Source: Stenocarpella maydis (taxonomy: Eukaryota > Ascomycota > Sordariomycetes > Diaporthales > Diaporthaceae). Taken from it: a stretch of 27,624 nt of DNA. Shown piece by piece: positions 9,401-20,096 of this stretch. The DNA lies in contig NQMI01000047.1 in assembly GCA_002270565.1 (NCBI GenBank), positions 71,309 through 98,932 of the forward strand. The letters are read 5' to 3'. A model generated the notes under the pieces. That model made no database searches. It was not told the DNA's origin and was given only the letters and a program-made list of their open reading frames with translations. A program made the position numbers and the translations under genes. The first letter of the stretch is position 1. Each line of letters opens with the position of its first letter.

Positions 9401-10429
9401 TCCTAATATAAGAAACATTAGAAAGACAAGGCATAATAGCAGCCTATCCTACTAATAAAGAATCCCTAGAAGCCCAGAGTAATATATGAATCACTTAGTT
9501 AGATAGCTTACTTTAATGATAGCTATTACACTTATTATAGTAATAAGGAAGCCACCGGATAGTTTCTTAAAAACGCTTCAGGAAAGCAGGGAAGAACCCT
9601 AGCAGTAGGAAATAGGGAGGAGCTCCTGCAGATTAACCCCAGGATAGAAGGGAACCTATCCCTTAGGCCATACTTGCGCCACAAACTTAGTAGAAGGAAC
9701 CGCAAGACTACCTAGGATAAGCGCCCTTTCTAGCCCCAAAAACTAACATCACAGCGGTCATGATTGCAGGAAGACCTTTTGAAGAAACTATAAGACAGCC
9801 TACCTAGGAATATAGGAGGCTAGGAGATATAGGACGCATGTGCCCAATGCATAATAAGCATAAGGACATCTCCTGGGTATTATATATCTACAATAGGTAT
9901 AAGGAATATATAAGGGAGAAAACTAAGACTAACTAGTTTCGCTAATAATATCTAGGTAAGGATATTAAATATATATATAAGCGCAATAATTTTAAGAACT
10001 AGCACCTATACAAAAAATATAATAAGATAGGATATACCCTAATGAGGCTGGACTCCCGCATACCCTTAGGATGCCTATAAAACCCTAACGGATAGGCAGA
10101 TTATAATAAACTAATCTGCAAGGTGCATATGCTCAATAAGGCTTAAAATTAGCACCTATTAAGGCAGTAGGGGCTGCTACTTAAAACTCTAATAATAAAG
10201 AAACAGGATCCTAGCATATAATAGTTGGTTGATAACCTGTAAGAATTACAAAATATTATAAATGAAACCTTAAGAGCATTAAGAAGGTCCTAGTAGCGGA
10301 TAAGCAGTTAAAAAATTAGGAGGGCTATTTATAAAACCTCAGGTAGCAACCAACTATATTACAAGGTACTTATGCGCAATAATAAGCAACTATAGCTACT
10401 TAATGGTTTAGGTTGAGCTAGGAGTCTAT

Positions 10430-10560
10430 ATGTACTTAGCACTCATTAATAGTAGAGTATAAGGGAATTTTATATCCCTAAAGATAGTAAACGGATACTA
10501 CCTATTATAGTATAAGAAAAGGGAACCCTATAGACTTAATATAGTGGATGGAACTAAAGT
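10430..10560 (+). pseudogene. retropepsin (protease) relic of element 1
   Basis: The frame reads ALINSRV at 10439-10459, then a stop and GNFISPKIV. The retropepsin active site is D-S/T-G-A, here N-S-R-V, explained by G-to-A and C-to-T transitions. The second element shows N-S-R-A at the same site. Confidence 0.6.
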
Positions 10561-11159
10561 ATCTTATAGTAATGGAATTATTAATATAGAAACTAATCCT
10601 CTCCCAGTTCGGATTTACAACCATACGGAATTACTATTATTTAATATTATTAAAATAGCAAATTATTAGTTGATCTTAGGAATACCTTAGTTAAGAAAAA
10701 ATAACCCTTAAATTAATTAGACTATTAGCTAGATCTTTTAGGATAATACCATTCCCTAGAAGAAGGTTGCAATTAATAGTAAAGGAAGGAGTTATATTAC
10801 TAAGGATAGCGAATAGGCGATATACTCAAATGGACCTATGGATACCTCTGGGAGCAGGCAGAAGGCCCGACTCTAGGAAGATAGAGAAGGATTAAGCTAC
10901 TTAAGCACCTTACGGAAGGACTAAAGCTAATCAGGAGATCACTACTCTAGCATAACCAGTCAGCATATAATACAGAAAACATAATAATACCTCCTTTACC
11001 TAAAGGAAGGAAAGGAAGGAGATAAGACTAATAGACTAGTACGGATATCAGAAGACTATTATGAATTTAAGAAAGTATTCCAAGAATAACTTAACACTAT
11101 ATTATTATAATATATATAATAGAACTATGAAATACTATTAAAACCCGATATAATACCCT

Positions 11160-11930
11160 AATTTAAGCCTATCTATAAACTTAATGAAGAATAACTTAAA
11201 GCACTTAAAGAATACCTTAATAAAAACCTCTAAAAGGGATTCATTAGGCCATTATAATTACTAATAGGATACCCAATCCTCTTTATACTAAAGAAAAATA
11301 ATAAGCTATAACTTTATATTAACTACTAATAATTAAATAATATTACAATTAAAAACTAATATCCTCTCCTACTTATTAAGGAACTATAAGATTAACTTAA
11401 AGGAGTAAAATGATTTATAGCACTTAACTTAAAATATAGTTATAACCTTATTTAAATAAAAGAAGGAGAAGAATAAAAGATAGTATTTAGAATATATTAT
11501 AGATATTATAAAATAATGTTTATACCTTTCAGATTAACTAATATACCTGCATTATTCTAGAAAATAATTAACTAAGTCCTAAGTAAATACCTTAATATTT
11601 TTATTATTACTTATCTAAATAAAATCTTTATTTTTTCTAAAGACCCTAATGAATATAAAGGATATATTAAAAAGGTTCTTTAAAAACTTTAGAATACTAA
11701 CCTCCTAGTAGAACTAGAAAAGTACAACTAGTATATATAAAAAGTTAACTACCTCAGATATATAATTAAATTAGGAAAAATTAAGATATAAGAAGAAAAA
11801 GTTAAAGCAATTAAGGAATAGCTAACTCCTATAAATATTAAGGATATTAGAGCATTCCTTAGATATACTAACTTCTATTAGCAATTTATTATATACTATA
11901 GTAATATTATAAAATTACTAATAGACCTTA
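11160..11930 (+). pseudogene. reverse transcriptase relic of element 1
   Basis: Recognisable Ty3/Gypsy RT blocks in order: PIYKLNEE, GYPILFILKKNN, the IKEL..LKGVKWF region, PFRLTN and the catalytic box. The Y-x-D-D box reads YLNK at 11612-11623, so both Asp codons are lost. Then follow the thumb/connection motifs (INIKDIRAFLRYTNFY, ending near 11880). Numerous TAA/TAG codons interrupt it. Confidence 0.75.
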
Positions 11931-12075
11931 CTAGGAAGGATTGCACCTTTAGATGAATAGATACTAAATAATGAGCCTTTCAGATACTTAAGGATAAGGT
12001 TATAGAAGACCCCGTACTTAAAGAAGCAGACCTAGAGAAGGAATTTAAAATCCATATAGATGCCTTGGATAATGC
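11926..12075 (+). repeat. 150-bp direct repeat, left copy beside assembly gap
   Basis: Matches 12098-12247 over the full 150 bp with only about nine differences, nearly all transitions. It lies immediately left of the N run. Confidence 0.9.
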
Positions 12076-12097
12076 NNNNNNNNNNNNNNNNNNNNNN
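12076..12097. other. assembly gap (22 N)
   Basis: Twenty-two undetermined bases inside the pol region of element 1. Both sides carry the same 150 bp of retroelement sequence, so this probably marks a scaffold join between repeat copies. Confidence 0.98.
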
Positions 12098-12247
12098 CCT
12101 TAATAAAAAGGATCATACCTTTAGATAGATAGATACTAAATAATGAGCCTTTCAGATACTTAAGGATAAGGTTATAGAAAACCCCGTACTTAAAGAAGCA
12201 GACCTAGAGAAGGAATTTAAAATCCATATAGATGCCTTGGATAATGC
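12098..12247 (+). repeat. 150-bp direct repeat, right copy beside assembly gap
   Basis: Second copy of the 11926-12075 segment, running from CCTTAATAAA to GATAATGC and then continuing into RNase H. Confidence 0.9.
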
Positions 12248-12570
12248 TGCAGGCGGAGAACTTACTTAAAAAGACAACTAAGGAAGGATATATATTATTG
12301 TAAACTTCAGCAAGAAGTTTAACGAACTGGAAACCTGCTACGCTATATTAAATAAGGAATTTATAGCCATAATATATGTATTCCAGGAATAGCAATATTA
12401 CCTTATAGGAGCTAAAAAGCAGATCAAACTCTATACGGATTATAAGAACCTTATAACTTTTATAATAACTAAGACTCTTAATAAATAATAAGTTAGATAT
12501 ATAGAGTTTTTGTTATAATTTAATATTAAGGTTATCCATATAAATGGAGTTAAGAATATAAGAGTAGATA
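12218..12570 (+). pseudogene. RNase H relic of element 1
   Basis: Starts HIDALDNAAGG, the usual first catalytic Asp region (D-A-S-D-x-A-x-G). It continues with NKEFIAIIYVF (catalytic Glu region) and LYTDYKNL (Asp region), the order of Ty3/Gypsy RNase H. Interrupted by RIP stops. Confidence 0.7.
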
Positions 12571-12739
12571 TACTTAGTTAAAGATCTAACTATTAGGATA
12601 GGGATTTACTTATAGAATAGATAGTATTTAAAACCCAAGAAGATGGAAGCCTTATTCTTAACTGCAAACTCAATATTATAATTAGAGTTAACTTTTAAAC
12701 CAGAAAAACCCCTATTAATCCAAAAGAATAAGATAAGTT

Positions 12740-13750
12740 AATCATAGAAATACATAAAGCACTAGCATACGGCTATTAAGATGTTATAGCAATAATTAAA
12801 AGAATTTAGCAGAATTATTAGATCCCCAACTTTAAGAAGAAGGTTCAAGATATCATTAGCAAATGCGATTTATGCAATAAAAACAAGGCCTCTAGATACA
12901 AGCTATATGGATTATTAAAACCCCTGCTAATACCTATAGCTATATGGTCATCCATTAGCCTAGACTTTATTATTAAACTACCTCTCTTATAAGAACCCTT
13001 AACTGGAGTACCATATAACAGTATTTTAGTAGTAGTTTATAGACTAAGTAAGTATATATACTTTATACTATATAAGAAAGCCAGCACTGCAGAAGAACTT
13101 GTATATATATTCTTGCGAATTATTATAAGTAATTACAGAATGCTATATAAAATCATTTCAGATAGAGATAAGCTCTTTATATCTAACTTTTAGAAATTAC
13201 TAATAAAGCAACTTAGAGCAAAGCATGAGCTCTTAATAATAACATATCTATAAACAGATGAATAAAGAGAATAAATTAACTAGATTATAGAATAATACCT
13301 CTAATACTATATCAACCAATTACAGGATAATTAGGTTAAACTACTACTATTAGCATAGTTTGCCTATAATAGCATAACTACTAGCATAACTAAACAATCA
13401 CCTTTCTTTATACTCTATAAATATGAACCCTAGGCATATTACAAATTACTGCTAAATAATACCCTAGCGGAATTAGCAGAATAAAAAGCAATATGAATTA
13501 AATAAATCCAGAAGGATATTCAAGTAGAACTCTCTTTTATACAAGAATAAATAGCGAAATATATAAATTAGAAAAGAATTAAGGGACTAATTCTTAAGGA
13601 GGGAAATAAGGTCTATCTTCTTTACTAAAACATTAAAATTAAGCAACCTAGTAATAAGCTAGACTATAAGAAAATTAGCCCTTTTAAGATTTTAAGAAAG
13701 CTTTTAAATACTAACTATAAACTCTCGCTATCTAAGGGAATAAAATAACA
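12740..13750 (+). pseudogene. integrase relic of element 1, D-D35-E codons retained
   Basis: The N-terminal HHCC finger region shows the first His (12753-12755) and the two Cys (12864-12866 and 12873-12875, KCDLCNKNK); the second His reads Tyr. The catalytic core shows Asp in SLDFI at 12963, Asp in ISDRD at 13161 and Glu at 13269. The last two are separated by exactly 35 codons, as in D-D35-E integrases. Many CAA/CAG codons have become stops (for example on both sides of the Glu), so no protein is possible even though the catalytic codons survive. Confidence 0.8.
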
Positions 13751-13838
13751 CCTAGTTTTTTATATCTTACTCTTGAAACTAATACTTAAAAATGCAAAAC
13801 TTAAAACATAAATTAAAACCCTTAATAAATATAATAAG

Positions 13839-13965
13839 GAATATAAAATAGAAAACATTATAGACTTAAGATAGCACCAAGGAATAACGGAGTACCTTAT
13901 TAAATGAAAAGGCTATGATTCCAGTGAAAACACATAGGAACTAGCCTAAAACTTAACCTACTATT
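13839..13965 (+). pseudogene. C-terminal chromodomain relic
   Basis: The frame reads EYKIENIIDLR, EYLIK, KGYDSSENT, EL, the order of a chromodomain (E-Y-x-V-E-x-I-L-D..E-Y-L-V-K-W-K-G-Y..N-T-W-E). The two Trp codons are now TGA (13905-13907) and TAG (13935-13937), each one G-to-A from TGG. Known: chromoviral integrases use this domain to steer insertion to modified histones. Confidence 0.75.
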
Positions 13966-14373
13966 ATAACAAACTCAAAAAGTACCATGCGCGAACCACT
14001 ATAAAACAGCCCTAGAAGCTAGAAATATAGCTTAAGAACCCTATATATAATAAACCATAACAAACCAATATTATAATAAGACTACATAATAAACTCTAGA
14101 CTTTACAGCTAAAATAGGGAAAACAACTAATAGGAGACTAGTTACTATAGGAATAACTAGAAGCTAGCAACCAGTTAACCCCTTGGAAAAGCATACTAAT
14201 ATTAGTTGCTCTATCCAACTAATAACCCGAATACTAGTTATACCAAAAATCTATCTAAATGAATACTAGTATCTGCACCCTGTACCCCAGCGAATACTAG
14301 TTATAGGAAAATAAGATTAGAATAATATAGCATAACCAGTAGACCAAGAATGACTAGAAATTAGAACCAGTCA

Positions 14374-15084
14374 GATAATAATCAAATAAATTCCATTCCT
14401 AGTAACAAGAATCAGGCGCTAAGACGAGCCACCCATAGGCGCATTTCCTCCACTACCCTTATTACTAGTACTTATAAATTCAGACCAACTAGTATTATTA
14501 TCCATTAAGGAACTTTAATTAAAAACTCCTACTTCGCCCTTAGAATATAGCTATGCCTCCTACGCCATCATCCCACTAGCCTCTTTAGTAAAACTTTAGT
14601 AAACCACCTTAGCGAACTACTTAGCGATCTGCCTCTACTTAGCATTAGCTTCCTCCTTTTCTATATAATCCAACTCATCTAAATTTAATAAACCCCAATA
14701 GATAGCCCGAGATATCCTCTCATGCTATATATGCTTCTACTTATATAAATGAATGAGCTTCTCCTCCAACTCTTCAATTTTATTCTCTAGTTTTTAATAT
14801 TAAGCTAAGATATATAAAAGGTCTTTAGAGTTATTTAGTTCCAGAATATTATACTTTAACTGCTACTATTAAATATATTCGGTATAATAACTAAAAGCCT
14901 TCTCTAAGATCTTATAGCTCTTAATACCCTATGCCTTACAAAAAGAATAAGGTTATATGATGATAGCGTTCTGCAGAATGGTAAATAGTAAGGAATTATG
15001 TTGCTCAACCTTCCTAAAACAACGGGATGATTTGGAAACCTAGGAATCCTTAACTCCAGATAATATAACGGATTAAGAAGGCAT
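14374..15084 (-). pseudogene. antisense coiled-coil ORF inside element 1
   Basis: Seen: on the minus strand from ATG 15084 one frame runs about 236 codons to a TGA at 14372-14374. It is interrupted only by TAG/TAA, the codons RIP makes from CAG/CAA. The product would begin MPSQ-like (fourth codon now TAA), then SRCFRKVEQHNSLLF, YKILEKAFSYYTEY, KLENKIEELEEKL, YWGLLNLDELDYIEKEE and a Gly/Ser-rich tail (GSGGNAPMGGSS). The middle is a coiled coil. It lies between the chromodomain and the 3' LTR, opposite to gag-pol. I do not recognise a family. Inference: an accessory antisense gene of this retroelement lineage, not a chance frame. The second element is truncated before this point and cannot confirm it. 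Confidence 0.5.
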
Positions 15085-15141
15085 AAATAAAGACACTAAC
15101 GAATAAAAATGACTTATGAAGCACTTTGAAGAATAAAAGAA

Positions 15142-15157
15142 GTAAGGAGGGGGATAG
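15142..15157 (+). other. polypurine tract of element 1
   Basis: GTAAGGAGGGGGATAG directly abuts the 3' LTR start at 15158, as expected for the plus-strand primer of a retroelement. It has stayed purine-rich and GC-rich against an AT-rich background. Confidence 0.65.
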
Positions 15158-15619
15158 TATTATAAGCTAATATGCATTAATAGCTGGCTACCGCAAAAGA
15201 TAACCCCGCAAGACGGGAAACAGCTCCTGAAAAGGTCGTCCCGCCTAATCCAATTAGTGATGCTACCCTATTAGGGTTAGGGTCTAGCTCACAACGCTCA
15301 ATTGCAAGCCATGCAAGCCCGCTTAAAGGATAAAGTATTAAGCCTTATATAATGGCTTGATGGCTTAGTATGCAAGCATGCAAGCCACTAAAGAGTCGGA
15401 ACATATATACAGATATAGTTATTACCACAATAGATAATTTTCATAGAATAGACTCTTCAGTCATTAATCTAAGTATTTAATCCCAGTATTGGATAGCCTT
15501 ACAGCTAGTAATCATTATTAGTCAATAATATTGCTTAACTACCGCCTAATAACATATTCCGAACATAAACCCTTGATCTTTCAGGCTTAACGTACTCAGA
15601 AACCCCTCTGATCATTACA
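15158..15619 (+). repeat. 3' LTR of element 1 (462 bp)
   Basis: Starts TATTATAAGC (TGTTATGAGC in the 5' LTR) and ends ATTACA. It aligns with 7605-8072, most differences being G/A and C/T. It keeps the TTAGGGTTAGGG motif (15271-15282), but the TGAGTCA site and TATA box are gone. Confidence 0.92.
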
Positions 15620-16390
15620 CTGAGGACCTGAAAGGGCCTGCCCTGTTCAATCCTAACTATACTTGCTCTAAATTTGAATTTAGAGACACTTTATAATGTA
15701 GAGACTAATTTCTCCCATGACAATTACATCATTACTACTCAGCTATAAGGTTTTTCCTACATGAATAGCGGCAGCTAGTGATCTTTCCTTTATAAGCGCC
15801 CTCTGCATTAGAGGACGCGCGAATGCCTTACTACCTTCTATACTTAACTGCTTCTTAGGACTTTACTAGTATCTATGCCCTACTAATACCTAAATTTCTA
15901 AAGACCGACTTAGTAGAGGTCTTAAAAGAATATAAATAGTTTATATTTTCCTTCATATTATATTATAGACTTTAATTAGAATTTTTTATTTCTTTAAAAT
16001 AATACTATTTAAGCTATATATTATTAAGTATTTAAGGTATTTTAATTACAAATATATTCTTCTATTAATAGAAACTTTTCTTAAAAGACATATAAAAGTT
16101 AAATTTTTTATTTATAAAAGCTTTTATTATTAATAAAAGTTTTAAATTATGAATATTTAATATTTATTTTATAATATAACATTTCTATAAGTTTTATATA
16201 TAATTAAATAAAGTTAGAAATAGTGTTATTAAAAATTCTTTATACTACTTTTAGTAATTTTAAATAATTTTATACTTATATACTTAGACATGATTTTTAA
16301 AATATAAATTTAAAAATAGATTAGAGAATTATAATATATATAAATTTAAAAACTAGGTATTTTTAGTATTTGTATAGAGTTAATAATAGG
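15620..16390. other. AT-rich, RIP-like flank of element 1
   Basis: No gene. Very AT-rich, especially 15950-16380 with long A/T runs. Contains a perfect inverted repeat (CTCTAAATT, 15666-15674; AATTTAGAG, 15677-15685) and an imperfect GC-rich hairpin near 15796-15818. It does not visibly continue the MULE relic on the other side of element 1. Composition switches back to GC-balanced DNA at about 16390. Confidence 0.6.
15666..15685. repeat. 9-bp palindrome with 2-nt spacer
   Basis: CTCTAAATT - TG - AATTTAGAG, perfect arms, 47 bp after the 3' LTR. Function unknown; in AT-rich DNA it may be chance. Confidence 0.6.
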
Positions 16391-17048
16391 TGGGTAAAAA
16401 GGGGTTGTTTAGTATGAGAAGTGGGGGGCCGAATTAGAGGGGGCCGAAAGTTGGCTAGGGACGTTACATGTATTTTTAAATAGGCTGAGGCTTTGCGTTT
16501 GCCTTCTAAGTTGTCATGGCAACCTTGCCAAGACGTTATCCTTGTGTTGCAAGATGCCGTGTAAATCTCAGGTACGCGGCAATGGCGGCGGCAGATATCC
16601 GTGCTGCGCGGTTTCTCAGCGTTCGTGAGTGCGGCAAGTGTGTTGAACCCAAGAAGCCACTAATTATATGAGGACCAGAACCACGCTCAGGGGCGTGGGT
16701 GCATACATTTCCCCTCCCTGTAGCTTCGAAGTGCACATGTCATTTTGCGCCCGGATGGCGCAATCGGTTTTCGCCCCGGCGAGGGTCCCCACCTGTTCGT
16801 ACGATGAACATCTCCACATACGCTATACTCGGGGTTTGTGCTCAAATCATGTGTGTAGGTGGAATTCCAGTCAATAACAAGGCGCCGGCTGGGTTCAAGC
16901 ATACATGTTGGACAACCGGGGTCCCCGTTGCCGGGTCGAGGCCCGCATTAACTTGCCGGGATTCTGATTTCCTTCGGATTATGATCCATTCCTTGGATTC
17001 CGCCTCAACACTGTTGACTTCTTCTGGCGCCCCAGGAAGGTTTCCAGC
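16391..17048. other. upstream region of the MFS gene
   Basis: GC-balanced DNA starting with GGGGGGCCGAATTAGAGGG and a second GGGGGCCGAA (16425-16448), right at the edge of the AT-rich block. I see no gene; several overlapping frames on both strands at 16536-17250 contradict each other and show no domain. It presumably holds the promoter and leader of the transporter. A 12-base match to a tRNA A box near 16757 has no tRNA around it. Confidence 0.5.
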
Positions 17049-19186
17049 ATGTTAGGACCAGACAACGAAGGTCAGACAAGCTCCTCGGCCTCCAGGACCT
17101 CAACAGAACGGTCTGCATTATTAAAACAACCGGGCCTCGAAGTTCTCCACGGAACCGATACATCTCGCCCAGGTAACCAATATGGAAGCTCCGGTGGAAG
17201 TCCATCATCGTCTCGAAGTAGTGGCGAAGAAGAGGCTTCAATTGACTCAAATATCACGCCCAGCGAGGCAGGATGCGTCGACACGCACGAGCCCCAGAGC
17301 CCCAGAGCGATGCTGTGGCCCGTCCTCCCTATGCTACTTGGTCAGTCTCGCTTTGGGCCCAATGGCTGAACTCATCGCGCTGATAAGCCCTGCCACAGCT
17401 GTCTTCGTGGCCAACGCAGACGGGTCGATAGTGATGGCCACCCATGCAGTTATCGCCTCCGAATTCATGGCCCTCGAATCTTCGAGCTGGCTATACACCG
17501 GGTTCATGCTGGCTTCGACCGCGACGCAGACCACGTTCGGCCAGCTCAGCGAGATTTATGGGAGGAAATCAATCATCATCATCTGTTACGCCGTATTTGG
17601 TCTTGGCTGCCTCATCGTCGGGGCTGCACAGTCTATGCCCGTCGCCATTGCTGGGAGAGTGATCTCTGGATCCGTCAGCGCAGGGTCAAATGTGCTCGTG
17701 TCCCTAGTCATTACAGACCTCCTCCCAGTGCGTGAAGTCGCTACCTGGAGGTCTTACGTCAATGTGGTCGCTGTGAGCGGTCGGTGTATCGGTGGGCCCT
17801 TTGGAGGCTGGTTGGCTGATTTAATAGGCTGGAGGCTGTAAGTCAACCTCAGTCAGTTATTAATCCTGATCAATGTGACTGACTTTTACCAGTTCTTTTG
17901 CCGGACAAGCCCCGATATTCGCGGTTTCCATGATACTTTGCTGGGTTTGTCTTCCAACTATAAAACCGAAAACCACATCTTTAAAGGGCTCGATAGCTAC
18001 TAGTACGACGTCTAAGACCGGAAAGCTTCGTCAGGTTGATATCGTGGGTTCCGCACTCCTGGCGTCTTTCCTGATACTCATTTTGCTCCCGTTGGAATTG
18101 GGAGGAACCAAAATCCCTCGGACAGACGCTCGGATCCCAACTCTCTTCGGCGCAGGAATCCTGTGTCTGGTTTTGTTCGCCGTCATCGAGAAACGGTGGG
18201 CGACGAACCCGCTTCTACCACTCAACCTATTCTGCAGTCGGCACACGGTTGTGTCTTTCCTCGTGCTAGCTCTGCAATGTGCTGCCCAGTTGGGAGTAAG
18301 CCACATGGTACTGCAATACCGCCCTGCTTCTAAGCTGATCAGATTCCACATGTGCACTAGATGATGTTCTCCGTCCCTCTTTACTTCCAGGTTACGCAGA
18401 AGGTGTCTAATACTGCAGCTGGAGCTCATCTTATGCCAGCAGTTGTTGGCAATGCGATTGGAGGTATGGTTTCTGGATCCTGCATTCGCAAGTAAGTACA
18501 CTGCCAGTTTAGCCTTTGTGCCTGTTGATTGACAAACTATCTCCAGCACGGGAAAATACAAATGGCTCATCTATCTCGCTACCTTGACGTCTGCCAGTGC
18601 TTACACTCTCCTCCTATTACGCTGGCACGGCAGGACTAACTGGTTGGAGAGTCTCTACATCTTTCCAGGGTGAGTGAGAACCCTTTTGAATGAAACCATG
18701 ATGTATGGAAGACTACTGATCTCTGTACTATACCAGCGGCTTTGGAACTGGCGTTGCACTTTCTGCCGTCTTCATCGCTGTTCAAGCCTCTGTCGACAAA
18801 TCACAGGTCGCACCGGCTATCTCGGCCCTGTACCTTGCGTCTGGGTTTGGTACCGTTGTCGGCCTTGCTGCTGTCAGTGCTACTTTCCAGGCCGGCCTGA
18901 GAAGGACTCTTGAGGCCCGTCTGGTGAGCATGCACCTCAGCAAGGACTTACAAAACGAGGTATGGGGTTCCTTGAGCCGTTGCGGTGCAGACAATGTCTA
19001 AACGTGTTCCAGATCCTTGAAGAGGCGCTGGCTAGTGTTGAGTACGTCTACAGGGCAAAAGGGGAAGTCGCGGGTGCTATCACAGAGTCCTATGTTGATG
19101 GCCTTTGGTATAGCCACATCGTATCTCTAGGCGCTTCGTTACTGGCATTTCTGCTGACGCCTCTGCTACGGGAGTATCAGCTGTAA
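17049..19186 (+). CDS. DHA2/Vba-type major facilitator superfamily transporter
   Basis: Seen: seven exons (17049-17340, 17399-17837, 17893-18295, 18361-18491, 18547-18669, 18737-18959, 19013-19186) join in frame to 594 residues. The six introns are 53-67 nt, all GT..AG. A Ser/Thr-rich cytoplasmic head (1-86) precedes the first membrane segment with VFVANADGSIVMATH, the start typical of Vba/Fnx-like and related DHA2 transporters. MFS motif A is GQLSEIYGRK at 145-154. GRVISGSVSAGSNVL and LLPVREVATWRSYVN follow, matching the GR..G.G and L.P.RER..W..Y.N blocks. Later exons give PLYFQVTQKVSNTAAGAHLMP and GGFGTGVAL, then a last membrane segment before LLREYQL. Known: the group exports drugs or toxins, or moves basic amino acids across the vacuolar membrane. 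Substrate cannot be told from sequence. ATG 17049 is chosen because an in-frame TGA lies upstream with no ATG between. Confidence 0.9.
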
Positions 19187-20096
19187 CCTAGAACGATAAC
19201 GGAAGTCAGCACTGGCAGCGGGGCCTATTGAACCCGGCCCATTCACATTGCAGCTACTGAGACCATTAGTACATGGTACCTAATGCTTTGATGCCGTTCA
19301 TCTAACTCATGAGCCCTTGACTAGAAGGGTATGCTTCACGGTCATAGCAAATTGAAAACAAATCCTTACGTCCCTTAGAAGTAGTAAAATAGTGATGAAC
19401 GCAACGAGGGTCCTGCGTGTCTCGCCTGGATGCTTATTTGGCATATACAACAGCAGCTGCCAAGTTGTCAAATTGGTTAGGTTTGAGCCCAGGGAATTAG
19501 GGAAGTTTAATTCAACGGGCATAGAAATCACGATGCCCGGGATTTAACCAAAAAAATTACCTAGGTATTAGGGGGACGAAAAAAATAAGAAAAAGAACAG
19601 CAAAGGGAAAGGAAAAGGAAAGGAAACTGTGCCCGTCTCCTTGATCCGTTTGTCGTCCTTGTCATAATGCGTGGGCGCGCGCGTCGTAGGTCGACTGCCC
19701 CCTAAGCTTGTACTCTCACGGGGGGCCCCACCTTCTCTTGGGACACGCCGAGCCTTCGCTGCCAGCGTCCCGCAGCGGAACATGCTGTAAATGGAAATTG
19801 TATCTGCTGTCGGCATCTGCTTTCGCCAACAAACCGTTTCCACACCCCGATGCAAGCTCACTCGAGCAACCGATGGGCCGAAAAATGCCTGGACTGAGGG
19901 GAGGCCCGCATTTCATTTGAAGGCTTGATTATCGCGTCACTCGGAGACCGCGAGCTCAACTCCCCCGTGTGTGAGCCTCGGGAGGGCCAAGGGAGACAGT
20001 CTCTGACAGCTCCATTTCTTATCTTTCGTGATTCGGCTTTCTCAGGCTCAGGACCGCCATCCATCCCTGGCGAAACACCACTCTGGTATAACCAAG
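19187..20096. other. intergenic region between MFS and GH18 genes
   Basis: About 900 bp with no recognisable gene. It holds a purine-rich tract (19580-19625, AAAGG/GGAAA repeats) and a GC-rich segment from 19660. Short frames there show no domain. It presumably holds the MFS 3' end and the GH18 promoter. Confidence 0.5.

Larger units (their letters stand above)
7605..15619 (+). mobile_element. Ty3/Gypsy LTR retrotransposon (chromovirus), element 1, RIP-inactivated
   Basis: Two related LTRs (7605-8072 and 15158-15619) bracket relics ordered gag, protease, RT, RNase H, integrase, chromodomain on the plus strand, which is the Ty3/Gypsy order; the chromodomain places it among chromoviruses. All frames carry many TAG/TAA/TGA codons from transitions, so the copy cannot make protein. 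A 22-N assembly gap with a 150-bp duplication on both sides lies in the RT/RNase H junction region. No target-site duplication is seen (CAAGT before the 5' LTR, CTGAG after the 3' LTR). A purine tract abuts the 3' LTR. No tRNA-type primer binding site is recognisable after the 5' LTR. About 1.1 kb between the chromodomain and the 3' LTR carries an antisense reading frame. Confidence 0.9.

Noticed and set aside
16757..16768. Perfect match to the tRNA A-box consensus (TGGCGCAATCGG)
   Set aside because: The D-arm does not pair, no matching acceptor 3' strand or B box lies within tRNA distance; the nearest GGGTTCAAGC is about 130 bp away.
16536..17250. Several overlapping 60-118 codon frames upstream of the MFS gene on both strands
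   Set aside because: Mutually overlapping, no domain, no splice link to the transporter; an in-frame TGA and no ATG upstream of 17049.
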